The translations under genes and the position numbers were made by a program. From Croceicoccus hydrothermalis (GTDB lineage: Bacteria > Pseudomonadota > Alphaproteobacteria > Sphingomonadales > Sphingomonadaceae): a stretch of 64,000 nt of DNA. Positions 32,398 to 40,734 of this stretch are shown here, piece by piece (positions within the stretch are counted from its first letter, which is position 1; every line of letters begins with the position of its first letter). Below the pieces are notes generated by a model. It had not been told where the DNA came from. It did no database searches and saw nothing but the letters and a program-made list of their open reading frames with translations. The stretch is from NCBI RefSeq assembly GCF_022378335.1, contig NZ_JAIQCI010000018.1, forward strand, positions 19,629 to 83,628. The letters are read 5' to 3'.

Positions 32398-33257
32398 TGA
32401 AAAGCGGTGGTGTAATCGGCCTTGGCGGCATTGGCGGCGGGGTGGCACAATGCCTCCAGCGATCCGGCCAGCTTTCCGCCATCTATGACGTGCGGGCCGA
32501 GGCGGCCGAAAAGATCCCCGGAGCGCCCCCGATGTCGGCAACGCCGAGGGATCTGGCGGCAGCGTCCGATTGCGTGCTGATCGCCGTTCTGAATGGCGCA
32601 CAGACGATCGCCGTGCTGTCGGGCCCCGACGGCGTGCTCGCAGCCAACAAGGCCGGGCAGACGGTGATCCTGTTGTCCACCATATCGATGACGGAACTGG
32701 AAACCGCGCAAAAGCTGTGCGCCGAAGCGGGAGTGATCCTGATCGACTGCGGGGTGACCAACGGCCCGAAATCGGGTGAAAACGGTCTTATCTGTCTTGC
32801 GGGTGGTTCTGACGAGGACATGGCGAAGGCAAAGCCCATTTTCGACGGATTTGCCGGACAGGTCATTCACATGGGCGGCCCGGGCGCCGGCATGGCCGCA
32901 AAGATCGCCCGCAACGCCACCTATTTCGGCTGCATGCGTGCCGGTTACGAAGGTGCGGTGATCGCGCGGAACTACGGGGTCGATCTGGGCCAGTTGCGCA
33001 TGGCTCTGTCGGGCGATCCCAATGCGGGCGGCGGGCTGGAAGGGGCGCTGGCCATGGTGGTGCGCCCCGATCCTGCGGGAAATGAGCAGGAAACCGGAAT
33101 GCGTAATTACTTCAAGGGATTGATGATCAAGGACCTTGAAGTCGCCATTGATGAGGCGGCCCGATTTGGCGTGCGGCTGCCGATGATCGAACTGATCCGC
33201 GACAACGCCGATTCCACTTCTGGCCTGGAATATCCCAAAGGCCAGCCGATCGCCTGA
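32394..33257 (+). CDS. 3-hydroxyisobutyrate-dehydrogenase-like NAD(P) oxidoreductase
   Basis: A 287-residue beta-hydroxyacid dehydrogenase. It has the dinucleotide loop IGLGGIGGGVAQCL at about 8-21, the substrate motif DCGVTNGPKSGENG, and the catalytic Lys in GAGMAAKIARNATYF. The start overlaps the previous stop (ATGATGA); ATG 32397 is equally possible. It oxidises a 2- or 3-hydroxy acid to the corresponding aldehyde or keto acid in known relatives. The substrate here is unknown. Confidence 0.87.
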   Translation: MMKSGGVIGLGGIGGGVAQCLQRSGQLSAIYDVRAEAAEKIPGAPPMSATPRDLAAASDCVLIAVLNGAQTIAVLSGPDGVLAANKAGQTVILLSTISMTELETAQKLCAEAGVILIDCGVTNGPKSGENGLICLAGGSDEDMAKAKPIFDGFAGQVIHMGGPGAGMAAKIARNATYFGCMRAGYEGAVIARNYGVDLGQLRMALSGDPNAGGGLEGALAMVVRPDPAGNEQETGMRNYFKGLMIKDLEVAIDEAARFGVRLPMIELIRDNADSTSGLEYPKGQPIA

Positions 33258-33287
33258 GCGACGCCACCAGACAAGCGAGGAATGACG

Positions 33288-33671
33288 ATGAGCGACAATG
33301 CCTGGGAAAATGGACTGAAGGTCTTCGATGCCGTGTACGGCAAAGGTACCTCTGCGATGATGAAGGGGCGGGAGAATGACCGTTTCAACCGCGAGATCAT
33401 CGAAAACCAGTTCGGCAATCTGTGGGCCGATGATGCCCTGTCTATCAGGGAAAAGCGCCTCATGGTGCTTGGCGCCACGACCATGCTGGGCAGGCAGGAC
33501 CTGATCGAGATCCAGATGATGGGCGCCTTGGCGAACGATGAATTCACTGAAGAGGAATTGGCACTGATTCCTCATTTCCTGTTGTTCTATGCGGGTGCTG
33601 GCAACTGTACAGCTCTGATCCGCGGGATCGAAGCCGCCAAGGCCCGCTTTGCCGAAATGAAGGGGGGCTGA
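33288..33671 (+). CDS. carboxymuconolactone decarboxylase family protein
   Basis: A 127-residue small helical protein of the CMD/AhpD superfamily (MSDNAWENGLKVFDAVYG; LWADDALSIREKRLMVLGATT). No CxxC redox pair is visible, so it belongs to the decarboxylase-like rather than the AhpD peroxidase-like branch. ATG 33288 is preferred over 33282 because CGAGGA is then correctly spaced. It may catalyse a decarboxylation or isomerisation, or have a structural role. Confidence 0.85.
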   Translation: MSDNAWENGLKVFDAVYGKGTSAMMKGRENDRFNREIIENQFGNLWADDALSIREKRLMVLGATTMLGRQDLIEIQMMGALANDEFTEEELALIPHFLLFYAGAGNCTALIRGIEAAKARFAEMKGG

Positions 33672-33677
33672 GATACC

Positions 33678-34502
33678 ATGCGCCAACTTCCGCGACGCCC
33701 GATCGACAAGGCCGCCTTTCGCGAACGGTATGGCCCCTGGGCCGTTATCGCGGGAGCATCCGAAGGAACCGGTGAATGCTACGCTCGGCAATTGGCCGCC
33801 ATGGGCATCAACCTTGTGCTGGTATCCCGCAGGCAGGGTCTGCTCGAAACGCTCGGTAAGGATCTGGCAGGCGAATATGGTATCGAATACCGCGCATTCT
33901 TTCAGGACCTGACCGACGTCGATGCGGGCGTCAGGATCGTCGAGGCGTCGGCCGATCTTGATGTCGGCCTCTATATCTCGAACGCCGGGGCCGGAGGCTT
34001 CTCGGCTTTCCTGGAAGAAAGCACCGATGCCGCGCATCATCTGGTCCGGATGAACATCACAACGCTGATCGATGCCGCCAACGGTTTCGGCAAGCGCTTC
34101 CTGAAGCGGGGCAAGGGCGGCATAATCGTAATGGCGTCGGGCGCAGGGCTGGGCGGTCAGCCCAACCTGGTGATGTATGCCGCCACCAAGGCGTTTGAGA
34201 TCAATTTCGCAGAGTCGCTTTGGGCAGAATATCACGAACGGGGCATCGACGTGATCGGCATTGCCGCCCCGATCATGCGCACTCCGACATTGCTGCGAAT
34301 TGTTCCTGCAGATTTCGACACATCACGTGCATTCGATCCTGCCGACGTGACCAATAACGCGCTGGCCGGATTGCTGGCCGGGGAACCGGTGCAGATCATC
34401 CCCGACGGTCCCGGCGTCGAAAAGCTTCCGCAAGTAGAGGCCGACCGCAGGGAGCGCCTGAAGGGGTTCGTCGAGTTCAATAAAAGCTTTACGGGAGGAT
34501 AA
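33678..34502 (+). CDS. SDR family protein, divergent
   Basis: A 274-residue SDR with an N-terminal extension before the cofactor loop (VIAGASEGTGECYA near 23-36). It has SNAGAGG in place of the usual NNAG, and YAATK as the active site. The glycine motif and active-site residues are adequate for catalysis. It resembles the DltE/sterol-dehydrogenase-like SDR branch with a C-terminal extra helix. It lies 6 bp after the CMD gene and 4 bp before the next SDR in the operon. Confidence 0.84.
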   Translation: MRQLPRRPIDKAAFRERYGPWAVIAGASEGTGECYARQLAAMGINLVLVSRRQGLLETLGKDLAGEYGIEYRAFFQDLTDVDAGVRIVEASADLDVGLYISNAGAGGFSAFLEESTDAAHHLVRMNITTLIDAANGFGKRFLKRGKGGIIVMASGAGLGGQPNLVMYAATKAFEINFAESLWAEYHERGIDVIGIAAPIMRTPTLLRIVPADFDTSRAFDPADVTNNALAGLLAGEPVQIIPDGPGVEKLPQVEADRRERLKGFVEFNKSFTGG

Positions 34503-34506
34503 CGGG

Positions 34507-35310
34507 ATGCGCAGGCTTGAGGGCAAGGTGGCCGTCGTAACGGGCGGAGGCGGCGGTATCGGATCGGCCGTTGCCAACCGCATTGTGCGGGAAGGGGGAA
34601 AGGTCGTCATTGCCGACCTGTTCGAGGATAGCGCCAGAGCCGCGGCCGGACCGCTGGGCGAGGCCGCGCTTGCCGTCCAGTTCGACGCATCCGATCCGGT
34701 ATCAATCGAAGCGATGGTGACCGCAGCAGTCGATCACTTCGGCGGGATCGACATACTTCACAACAATGCCGCGATGACCGATCCGGCGAAGCATCCGCTG
34801 GACACCACGCCGGTCGATATTCCCATCGAGATCTGGGACGAGATCATCGACATCAACCTGCGCGGCTATTTGCTGGGCTGCAAATATGCGATCCCGCACA
34901 TGATCGCGCGCGGCGGCGGATCGATCATCAATACCGCGTCCAACAGCGGTATCGCGGGCGACCTCGCCCGGGTCGCCTATGGCGCCTCGAAAGGCGGCAT
35001 CATCACGCTGTCGAAATATGTCGCCACCCAATACGGCAAGCAGAACATCCGCTGCAATTCGATCTCGCCCGGCGTTGTCTTGACGCCAGCGCTTGAGGCC
35101 ACGGTCCCGGGCCTTAAGGAAGTGATCCAGCGCCACATACTGACGCCGGAATTCGGCACGCCGGACGATATCGCCGCGCTTATCGCCTTTCTCGCGTCGG
35201 ACGAGAGTCGCTATATCACCGGCGAGAACATCTCGATTTCGGGAGGAGGCCTCTCGCATCAGCCGCATTACGCCGACCTGCTGGCCATGATGGAACAGCA
35301 ATTGTCATGA
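34507..35310 (+). CDS. SDR family oxidoreductase (HQPxYAD-tail subgroup)
   Basis: A 267-residue classical SDR: VAVVTGGGGGIGSAVA, HNNA, and active-site YGASK. The C-terminal tail GLSHQPHYADLLAMM is shared with the SDRs at 17726 and 39028. GGGAGGATAACGGG precedes the ATG. The stop overlaps the next sulfotransferase-like start (ATGA). It probably oxidises a secondary alcohol on a bulky substrate. Confidence 0.88.
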   Translation: MRRLEGKVAVVTGGGGGIGSAVANRIVREGGKVVIADLFEDSARAAAGPLGEAALAVQFDASDPVSIEAMVTAAVDHFGGIDILHNNAAMTDPAKHPLDTTPVDIPIEIWDEIIDINLRGYLLGCKYAIPHMIARGGGSIINTASNSGIAGDLARVAYGASKGGIITLSKYVATQYGKQNIRCNSISPGVVLTPALEATVPGLKEVIQRHILTPEFGTPDDIAALIAFLASDESRYITGENISISGGGLSHQPHYADLLAMMEQQLS

Positions 35311-36476
35311 CCGAACCGTTGAGCGTAGCCGGACTGGAGACCGCTGCTCGCGATGCCACGGGCCTGACTGACTTCGGGCCGGACACGGGGTGGCGTGAAG
35401 GGTTTGAAAGACTGGTCGCGGCGGTGGGGGCAATGGGCCCGAACGACCAGCTTCGCCAACTGGCGACCCATAATATCGTGGGCCAGCTTTCCACGCGGCT
35501 TCGGTTTGTCGAGGATGATCGCAATCATCCGGAAATCGCGCAGCAGGATGTCGGCGATCCGCTGATCGTGATCGGCCTTCCGCGCACCGGCACCACCATC
35601 ACCTATGATCTGCTGTGCCTTGACCCAGAGGCCCGGGCGCCGCGCGAATGGGAATGGTATATCCCATGGCCGCCGACCAAGGCAGCAACATTCGACAGCG
35701 ATCCGCGCATTGCGCAGGTCACCGCCATGTACGACAACTGGCTGAAGCATGCGCCGCAGCTTCTCGACATTCAGCGGTTCGATTGCACCCAGCCGGGCGA
35801 ATGCAATCACGGGATGCAATATCACTTCGCCAGCACCAATTTCCCCGCGGAACTGGGCGTGCCCGACTATGCCGACTGGCTGCGCACGAACGAGGTGCCC
35901 GGACAGTATGTATCGCACAAGCGGCTTCTGCAGAACTTTCAGTGGAAGGGGCCGCAAGGGCGATGGACGCTGAAATCGCCGCAGCATCTGTTCGACTTGC
36001 CTGCTTTGCTGGAGGCCTATCCGGGCGCGATGCTGGTATGGACGCACCGAGACCCTGGGCTGACATTCTCATCGCTCTCCAGCTTCATTGCTGGATTCCT
36101 CGCAGCGTTCGGCGGCGACAAGGACAAAGCCGCCATCGGGCGCGATGTGGTGGATACGTGGATCGCGGGCATGAACCGCGCCCTGTCCGCGCGTGCCGAT
36201 CCGCGGATCGACGAGCGGATCATCGATCTGGCGCACAAGGATGTGGTGGTCGACCCGAAAGGGACGATCCGGCGCATCTACGACCGGTTCGGCCTGCGCT
36301 TTTCCGACGAACATGGCGCCCGGATCGACCGGTTCCTGGCCGACAATCCTGCCGCCAAGCGCATGGGCAAGCACAAGCATACGCCTGAACAATACGGGAT
36401 CGTTGTGGCGGAAGTGCGCACCCGCATGGCGGACTATTACGACCGCTTCGGCCATCTTCTGGGGAGACCATCATGA
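35307..36476 (+). CDS. sulfotransferase-family protein
   Basis: A 389-residue paralogue of the protein at 28906. The 5'-phosphosulfate loop GLPRTGTTITYDLL lies at 90-103 and the 3'-phosphate-type segment WTHRDPGLTFSSL in the middle; the N terminus carries TGLTDFGPDTGW. It overlaps neighbours on both sides by four bases. Two such proteins in two co-regulated operons suggest a real pathway step, but no PAPS-synthesis genes are in the window. Confidence 0.83.
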   Translation: MTEPLSVAGLETAARDATGLTDFGPDTGWREGFERLVAAVGAMGPNDQLRQLATHNIVGQLSTRLRFVEDDRNHPEIAQQDVGDPLIVIGLPRTGTTITYDLLCLDPEARAPREWEWYIPWPPTKAATFDSDPRIAQVTAMYDNWLKHAPQLLDIQRFDCTQPGECNHGMQYHFASTNFPAELGVPDYADWLRTNEVPGQYVSHKRLLQNFQWKGPQGRWTLKSPQHLFDLPALLEAYPGAMLVWTHRDPGLTFSSLSSFIAGFLAAFGGDKDKAAIGRDVVDTWIAGMNRALSARADPRIDERIIDLAHKDVVVDPKGTIRRIYDRFGLRFSDEHGARIDRFLADNPAAKRMGKHKHTPEQYGIVVAEVRTRMADYYDRFGHLLGRPS

Positions 36477-37249
36477 GCGTACTCGATCGCTTTCGCCTCG
36501 ACGGAAAGACCGCCATTCTGACCGGCGTCGGCCCCGGCGTAGGCGAGCATGTTGCGAAGGCCTACGCCGAATTGGGCGCCAATGTCGTCATCTCCGCACG
36601 TTCGCAGGAAAGGCTGGACCGGATCGCGGCAGAGATCAATGCGGCGGACGGCGGACGGGCACTGGCCGTCGCCACCGATGCGGGCAAGCGCGAAGACCTC
36701 GTCAATCTGGTCGAAAAGACGCGCGAAGCGTTCGGACCGATCCATATCATCTTCAATAATGCGGCGGCAGGCGTGGTCTATGCCCAAGACGGCGGCCTCT
36801 GGGCAAATACCGACGAGGTGTGGAAGACCGCGATAGACGTGAACGTTATGGCCACCTGGCGTCTTGCAGAGATGACTGCTGCCGAGATGGAGTCCCACGG
36901 CAAGGGCACAATCATCTCGGTCCAGAGTTGCGGGGGCTTCACGCCCATTCCACCGGCGGTCGCCTATGGCGTCAGCAAGGCAGCATTGTCCTTCCTGACC
37001 CGTTCGCTGGCCAAGGCGCTGGCCCCGCACACGCGCGTCAATGCGCTCTGCGTCGGTTCGATGAGCCCAGACGGACAGGAGGCCGAAATCCACAATGGGC
37101 TGGGCCTTGCGGAGCGCAATGCCATCAAGCGTTTCGGCGCGGCGGACGAGGCGGTTGGCGCGGCTATCCTGCTGGCCAGCGATGGTTCGAGCTATACCAC
37201 CGGCAGCACCGTGTTCGTCGAAGGCGGCCGCGTGGGCACCATCTCATGA
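36473..37249 (+). CDS. SDR family oxidoreductase
   Basis: A 258-residue SDR with a slightly unusual cofactor loop TGVGPGVGEHVA (about 17-28), then VVISARSQERLDR, FNNAA, and YGVSK as the active site. The C terminus ends GSTVFVEGGRVGTIS. ATGA overlaps are present with both neighbours. It probably carries out an NAD(P)-dependent redox step in the operon's pathway. Confidence 0.87.
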   Translation: MSVLDRFRLDGKTAILTGVGPGVGEHVAKAYAELGANVVISARSQERLDRIAAEINAADGGRALAVATDAGKREDLVNLVEKTREAFGPIHIIFNNAAAGVVYAQDGGLWANTDEVWKTAIDVNVMATWRLAEMTAAEMESHGKGTIISVQSCGGFTPIPPAVAYGVSKAALSFLTRSLAKALAPHTRVNALCVGSMSPDGQEAEIHNGLGLAERNAIKRFGAADEAVGAAILLASDGSSYTTGSTVFVEGGRVGTIS

Positions 37250-38499
37250 CCAATCCGCTCTACACCCAAGAGCAGGAGCGCGCTGAAATTCTGGCGCTCC
37301 GCCTGATCGAACGACCTGACGTCAGGGCGGCGCGCGAAGCGGCGCGGCGGGACATGCTGAACGATCCTGCCGCCCGCACGTCAGACGGCAATCTGGGTCT
37401 GGACCGCGCCCTGGATCAATGGGTTCTGGCGCTGGCCATGCGCGAAGCGAATGGCGATACGGCGTCGCCGGTTGTTACCTGGAACGTGTCCAATCCCCCG
37501 CGGCGATGGTTCGGCCATGTCTATCACGGTGCGGCGGTCGCGGTGGACAATCCCGATAATTTCAATCGCGAAATCCCGATCGACGGGGAAGGGAACTACC
37601 GCATCGACCTTCGCTTTTCCGCCGACCCACCGCAGTTCAGCGTAGTGATCGAGATGGAGCCGGAACATCACGCCGGGCTGGGCGATAATATCGGTGCGCT
37701 GACGTTGCAGGACCTGCTGCCCCATTGCGATGGCGACCGCCGCGTGTCGGTGACCGTGGGCCCGCAAGCGGGCGGGCCGCTTCATCTGCAATCGCGTCCC
37801 GGCCGCATCCAGATCTACACGCGCGACAGCCAATGCGACTGGAACCAGATGCCTGCCCAAGTCTCTGTCACCCGTCTCGATCCGCCGCCGGACTGGTCGC
37901 CGCGCAGCGAGGACGAGATCGCCGCCGCGATCATCGCTGACATGCCCGCGTGGTTGCGCTTCTGGCGCGGTTTCAAGGACAGCTTCCTCGGCTTTCCCGC
38001 GCCAAACGGGCTGGTCGGCCCTAACGGGCGCGACGGCAATTGGGGTTATCTGGCAGGCGGACGTTTCGCACTGAAGGATGACGAAGCGCTGCTGGTCACG
38101 CTCGACCCTGCGGGCAGTTATTACACCGGCTTCCAGATCACCGATCCGTGGACCATCGCGCCCGATCCGATGCTGCGGCTTGCCAGCCTCAACAAGGGGC
38201 AGGTGGTGCCCAATGCCGATGGGACGGTGACCTATGCGATTGCGCTGGCCGATCCCGGCGTCGCGAACTGGATCGACACCTGCGGGCTGCATGAAGGCTG
38301 GATCCTGACAAGGTGGCAGGGCGTGCCCTCAGACGTCGATCTGGGCCGGATGATCCGCGAGGTGCGGCTGACGATGATCAGGGATATTCCGGCCAGCGTG
38401 CCCATGATCGACCTTGCCGGTCGGAGGGCGCAGATCGCTACGCGCGCGTATGATTTCGCACGGCGCACCAGCAAGGAGGGGTGGACCGATGCAGCCTGA
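37246..38499 (+). CDS. DUF1214-domain protein
   Basis: A 417-residue protein with a C-terminal DUF1214-like region that contains ITDPWTIAPDP and DPGVANWIDTCGLHEGW. The same block appears as DPGVHNWLDTSGYSAG in the protein at 46247, so the two are distant paralogues placed in different operons. The N-terminal half has a beta-rich pattern. No catalytic motif is known for the family. The start at 37246 overlaps the SDR stop (ATGA); the long upstream extension of the open frame is ignored. Confidence 0.78.
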   Translation: MTNPLYTQEQERAEILALRLIERPDVRAAREAARRDMLNDPAARTSDGNLGLDRALDQWVLALAMREANGDTASPVVTWNVSNPPRRWFGHVYHGAAVAVDNPDNFNREIPIDGEGNYRIDLRFSADPPQFSVVIEMEPEHHAGLGDNIGALTLQDLLPHCDGDRRVSVTVGPQAGGPLHLQSRPGRIQIYTRDSQCDWNQMPAQVSVTRLDPPPDWSPRSEDEIAAAIIADMPAWLRFWRGFKDSFLGFPAPNGLVGPNGRDGNWGYLAGGRFALKDDEALLVTLDPAGSYYTGFQITDPWTIAPDPMLRLASLNKGQVVPNADGTVTYAIALADPGVANWIDTCGLHEGWILTRWQGVPSDVDLGRMIREVRLTMIRDIPASVPMIDLAGRRAQIATRAYDFARRTSKEGWTDAA

Positions 38500-39031
38500 A
38501 GGATCGATCGTCGAATTGTGCCATGTCGTCAGGGACATCGATGCCGCGCTGGAGCACTGGACACGCGACCTGCGTGCGGGGCCATTCTTCGTATTCGACG
38601 TGCCGGTCATGCCGGGCCAGCGATATTATGGCGAGCCGACGGAAGTTTCGATGCGGGTGGGATTCGGATTTTCCGGCGGCGTCCTGATCGAACTGCTCCA
38701 GCAGACCAACGACGGCGCCTCGCCCTTCCGCGATTTCCTGCAGGCACGGGGCGAAGGATTGCATCACGTCATGCCGCGCGCCGACTATGACACTGCCTAT
38801 GCGCGCCTGTCGGCAGCAGGCTTCAAAATTGCCTATAGCGGCACGATGCTATCGGGAGAGCGTTTCTGCCTGTTCGATACCTTTGCTTCTTACGGTTATT
38901 ATACCGAGCTGATGGAAATGTCCGAAGCCATGCAGGGCAGTCTGGCGCTGATGGAAAAGGCCCATGCCGTATGGGATGGCCAGACCGATCCCGTGCGCGG
39001 CATAGACCGGCTGGCCGAACAGGCCGGTTAA
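38489..39031 (+). CDS. VOC/glyoxalase-family protein
   Basis: A 180-residue VOC protein (MQPEGSIVELCHVVRDIDAALEHW). AAGGAGGGG lies before the ATG, inside the end of the DUF1214 gene. Candidate metal ligands are His in LCHVV, His in LHHVMP and Glu in TELMEM, a full VOC triad. It is the last gene of the rightward operon and overlaps the convergent SDR by four bases (shared TTAA). Confidence 0.82.
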   Translation: MQPEGSIVELCHVVRDIDAALEHWTRDLRAGPFFVFDVPVMPGQRYYGEPTEVSMRVGFGFSGGVLIELLQQTNDGASPFRDFLQARGEGLHHVMPRADYDTAYARLSAAGFKIAYSGTMLSGERFCLFDTFASYGYYTELMEMSEAMQGSLALMEKAHAVWDGQTDPVRGIDRLAEQAG

Positions 39032-39843
39032 AGCTTGCCGCCACCCATTTCCGCGAACATCTTCTGAAAATCGGCATAGCTTGGCTGATGTGCGGTGACG
39101 CCGCCATCGACCGGAATTGCGGCACCAGTAATGAATTCGCTCTCGTCGCTGGCCAGAAATGCCACGAGATTGGCCACATCGTCGGGTTGGCCAAGTCGCG
39201 GGGTAAGATGGTGTGAAAGCAGGATGTCCTTCACCATCGGCGGCGTCGACTCCTGCGCAAGCGGTGTCAGGACAAAGCCGATCACCATGCAGTTCGAACG
39301 CACGCCCAGCTTGCCATATTGGGTGGCGATCATGCGATTGAGCTGGATCAGCGCGGCCTTGGACGAGCCATAGGCAGTCAGCGTCGCCTCGCCCTGCACG
39401 CCAAAGCCCGATGCGCTGTGAATGATCGATCCGTGCCCCTGCTCGATCATGTGGGGCAGGACATATTTGCTCATCAGCATCGCGCCCCGCACATTGACCG
39501 CCATCGCGCGGTCCCAAGCGGCCACGTCGAGGTTCAGGACATCGAGATCGGCCTGCCGCTGCGCATCGTTCTGAATGGCGGCATTGTTGTGCAAAATGTC
39601 GATGCGGCCCAGATCTGCGGTAACCTGTTCGGCGAATTCGCGAATCGAATTCTCGCCGGTCAGGTCCAGCGGCAGAGATGTTGCGCCCGGAATATCCTGC
39701 GCTGCGACCGCTGCCGCTTCGACATCGATATCGCCAAGCACCACTTTTGCGCCTTCTTGCGCGAGCCGCCTTGCGGACGCCGCACCGATACCGCCCGCGG
39801 CGCCCGTCACGATTGCGATCCTGTTTTCCAGCCGTCCAGCCAT
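39028..39843 (-). CDS. SDR family oxidoreductase (HQPxYAD-tail subgroup)
   Basis: A 271-residue classical SDR: IAIVTGAAGGIGAASARRL, HNNAA, YGSSK active site, and the C-terminal tail TAHQPSYADFQKMF. It is monocistronic and shares a divergent promoter with the membrane-protein gene at 39964. The perfect regulatory palindrome at 39893 is 49 bp upstream of its ATG. Confidence 0.88.
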   Translation of the reverse strand: MAGRLENRIAIVTGAAGGIGAASARRLAQEGAKVVLGDIDVEAAAVAAQDIPGATSLPLDLTGENSIREFAEQVTADLGRIDILHNNAAIQNDAQRQADLDVLNLDVAAWDRAMAVNVRGAMLMSKYVLPHMIEQGHGSIIHSASGFGVQGEATLTAYGSSKAALIQLNRMIATQYGKLGVRSNCMVIGFVLTPLAQESTPPMVKDILLSHHLTPRLGQPDDVANLVAFLASDESEFITGAAIPVDGGVTAHQPSYADFQKMFAEMGGGKL

Positions 39844-39892
39844 GGGTTCTCCTTTTCAGCCAGCATAAGCAATGGAAGTGCGGGTTTCACAA

Positions 39893-39908
39893 CCTGTCGC
39901 AGGACAGG
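39893..39908. promoter_or_regulatory. CCTRYC-N4-GRYAGG palindrome, site 8 (perfect)
   Basis: CCTGTCGCAGGACAGG is a perfect inverted repeat around a GCAG core. It lies 49 bp from the leftward SDR start and 55 bp from the rightward start at 39964, and is followed by TTGCGA. It is the clearest example of the motif in a divergent promoter. Confidence 0.65.
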
Positions 39909-39963
39909 TTGCGAGAGTTTTGCGCGCCGACATCCTGTTTGCACAAGGCGGGAGAGGCTTTTC

Positions 39964-40734
39964 TTGGAATCGACGATTACACCCATGCCGGTGATGCCGG
40001 CCCCTGAACCGGCGGGCACCATATTTCTGATCGGCACCTGCGTCATCCTTGCCGCGATCCTGGCGTGGTGGGCCCTCGGTTCCGAGCGGGTCAGGCGGGG
40101 CTGGGTCCTGCCGCTTGTTTTTGCCGGAACCGCGCTTTCGGCCGTGATGATCGAGCCGATCTACGATAACACGCTGCTCTATTGGTATCCTGCGGAAAAC
40201 CCGCTGGCATTCTTCCGCGGCTATGAACGGACCATCCCCTGGTATGTACCGCTAGGCTATGCATGGTTCTTCGGAGGATCGGCCTATCTGGTATGGCGAG
40301 TAGTCGAACGCGGGGCGCCCGGCGCCAGTGTCTGGAAGCTTTTCTTCGCGACCGCGGCGGTCGACTGGCTCGCCGTATCGATATGCGAGTGGATGGAATT
40401 GAGTGCATTCTACGGAAACCAGCCGTTCCATCTCTTCGGCTCCCCCATCTGGTTCTCGTTCTGCGATGCCACGGGCGGGTTCGTTCTGGGTGCCGCACTG
40501 GCAAAGCTTGTGCCGTACCTTGGCGGCATCAAGCGGCTGTGGCTGCTGATCCTGCCCAGTTTCACCTATGCCGCGACGCTCGGCTCCACTACCGCTCCTG
40601 TATCGCTGGCGCTCAATTCCGGTTGGTCGCCGGGCATGATTTGGATCGCTGGTGCCGCCACGATGGCAATGTGCATGGTGGCCATCCATGTCATCGCCCA
40701 GATGGCCCGGTTGCGACAGGAAGCGGTGCTGTGA
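39964..40734 (+). CDS. polytopic membrane protein of unknown function
   Basis: About 256 residues with six or seven hydrophobic segments (TIFLIGTCVILAAILAWWAL, WVLPLVFAGTALSAV, and others to MIWIAGAATMAMCMVAIHVI). Conserved-looking polar patches such as EPIYDNTLLYWYP and GYAWFFGG lie between helices. The TTG start at 39964 is preferred because GGGAGAGG is well spaced before it; ATG 39985 lacks a ribosome site. The layout is reminiscent of AveC-like membrane proteins, but this is a weak impression. It is coupled to the following MFS gene by a GTGA overlap. Confidence 0.7.
   Translation: MESTITPMPVMPAPEPAGTIFLIGTCVILAAILAWWALGSERVRRGWVLPLVFAGTALSAVMIEPIYDNTLLYWYPAENPLAFFRGYERTIPWYVPLGYAWFFGGSAYLVWRVVERGAPGASVWKLFFATAAVDWLAVSICEWMELSAFYGNQPFHLFGSPIWFSFCDATGGFVLGAALAKLVPYLGGIKRLWLLILPSFTYAATLGSTTAPVSLALNSGWSPGMIWIAGAATMAMCMVAIHVIAQMARLRQEAVL

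Noticed and set aside
32382..34235. Minus-strand open frame of 617 codons
   Set aside because: It lies antisense across three well-supported genes (HIBDH-like, CMD, SDR) and shows no protein family.
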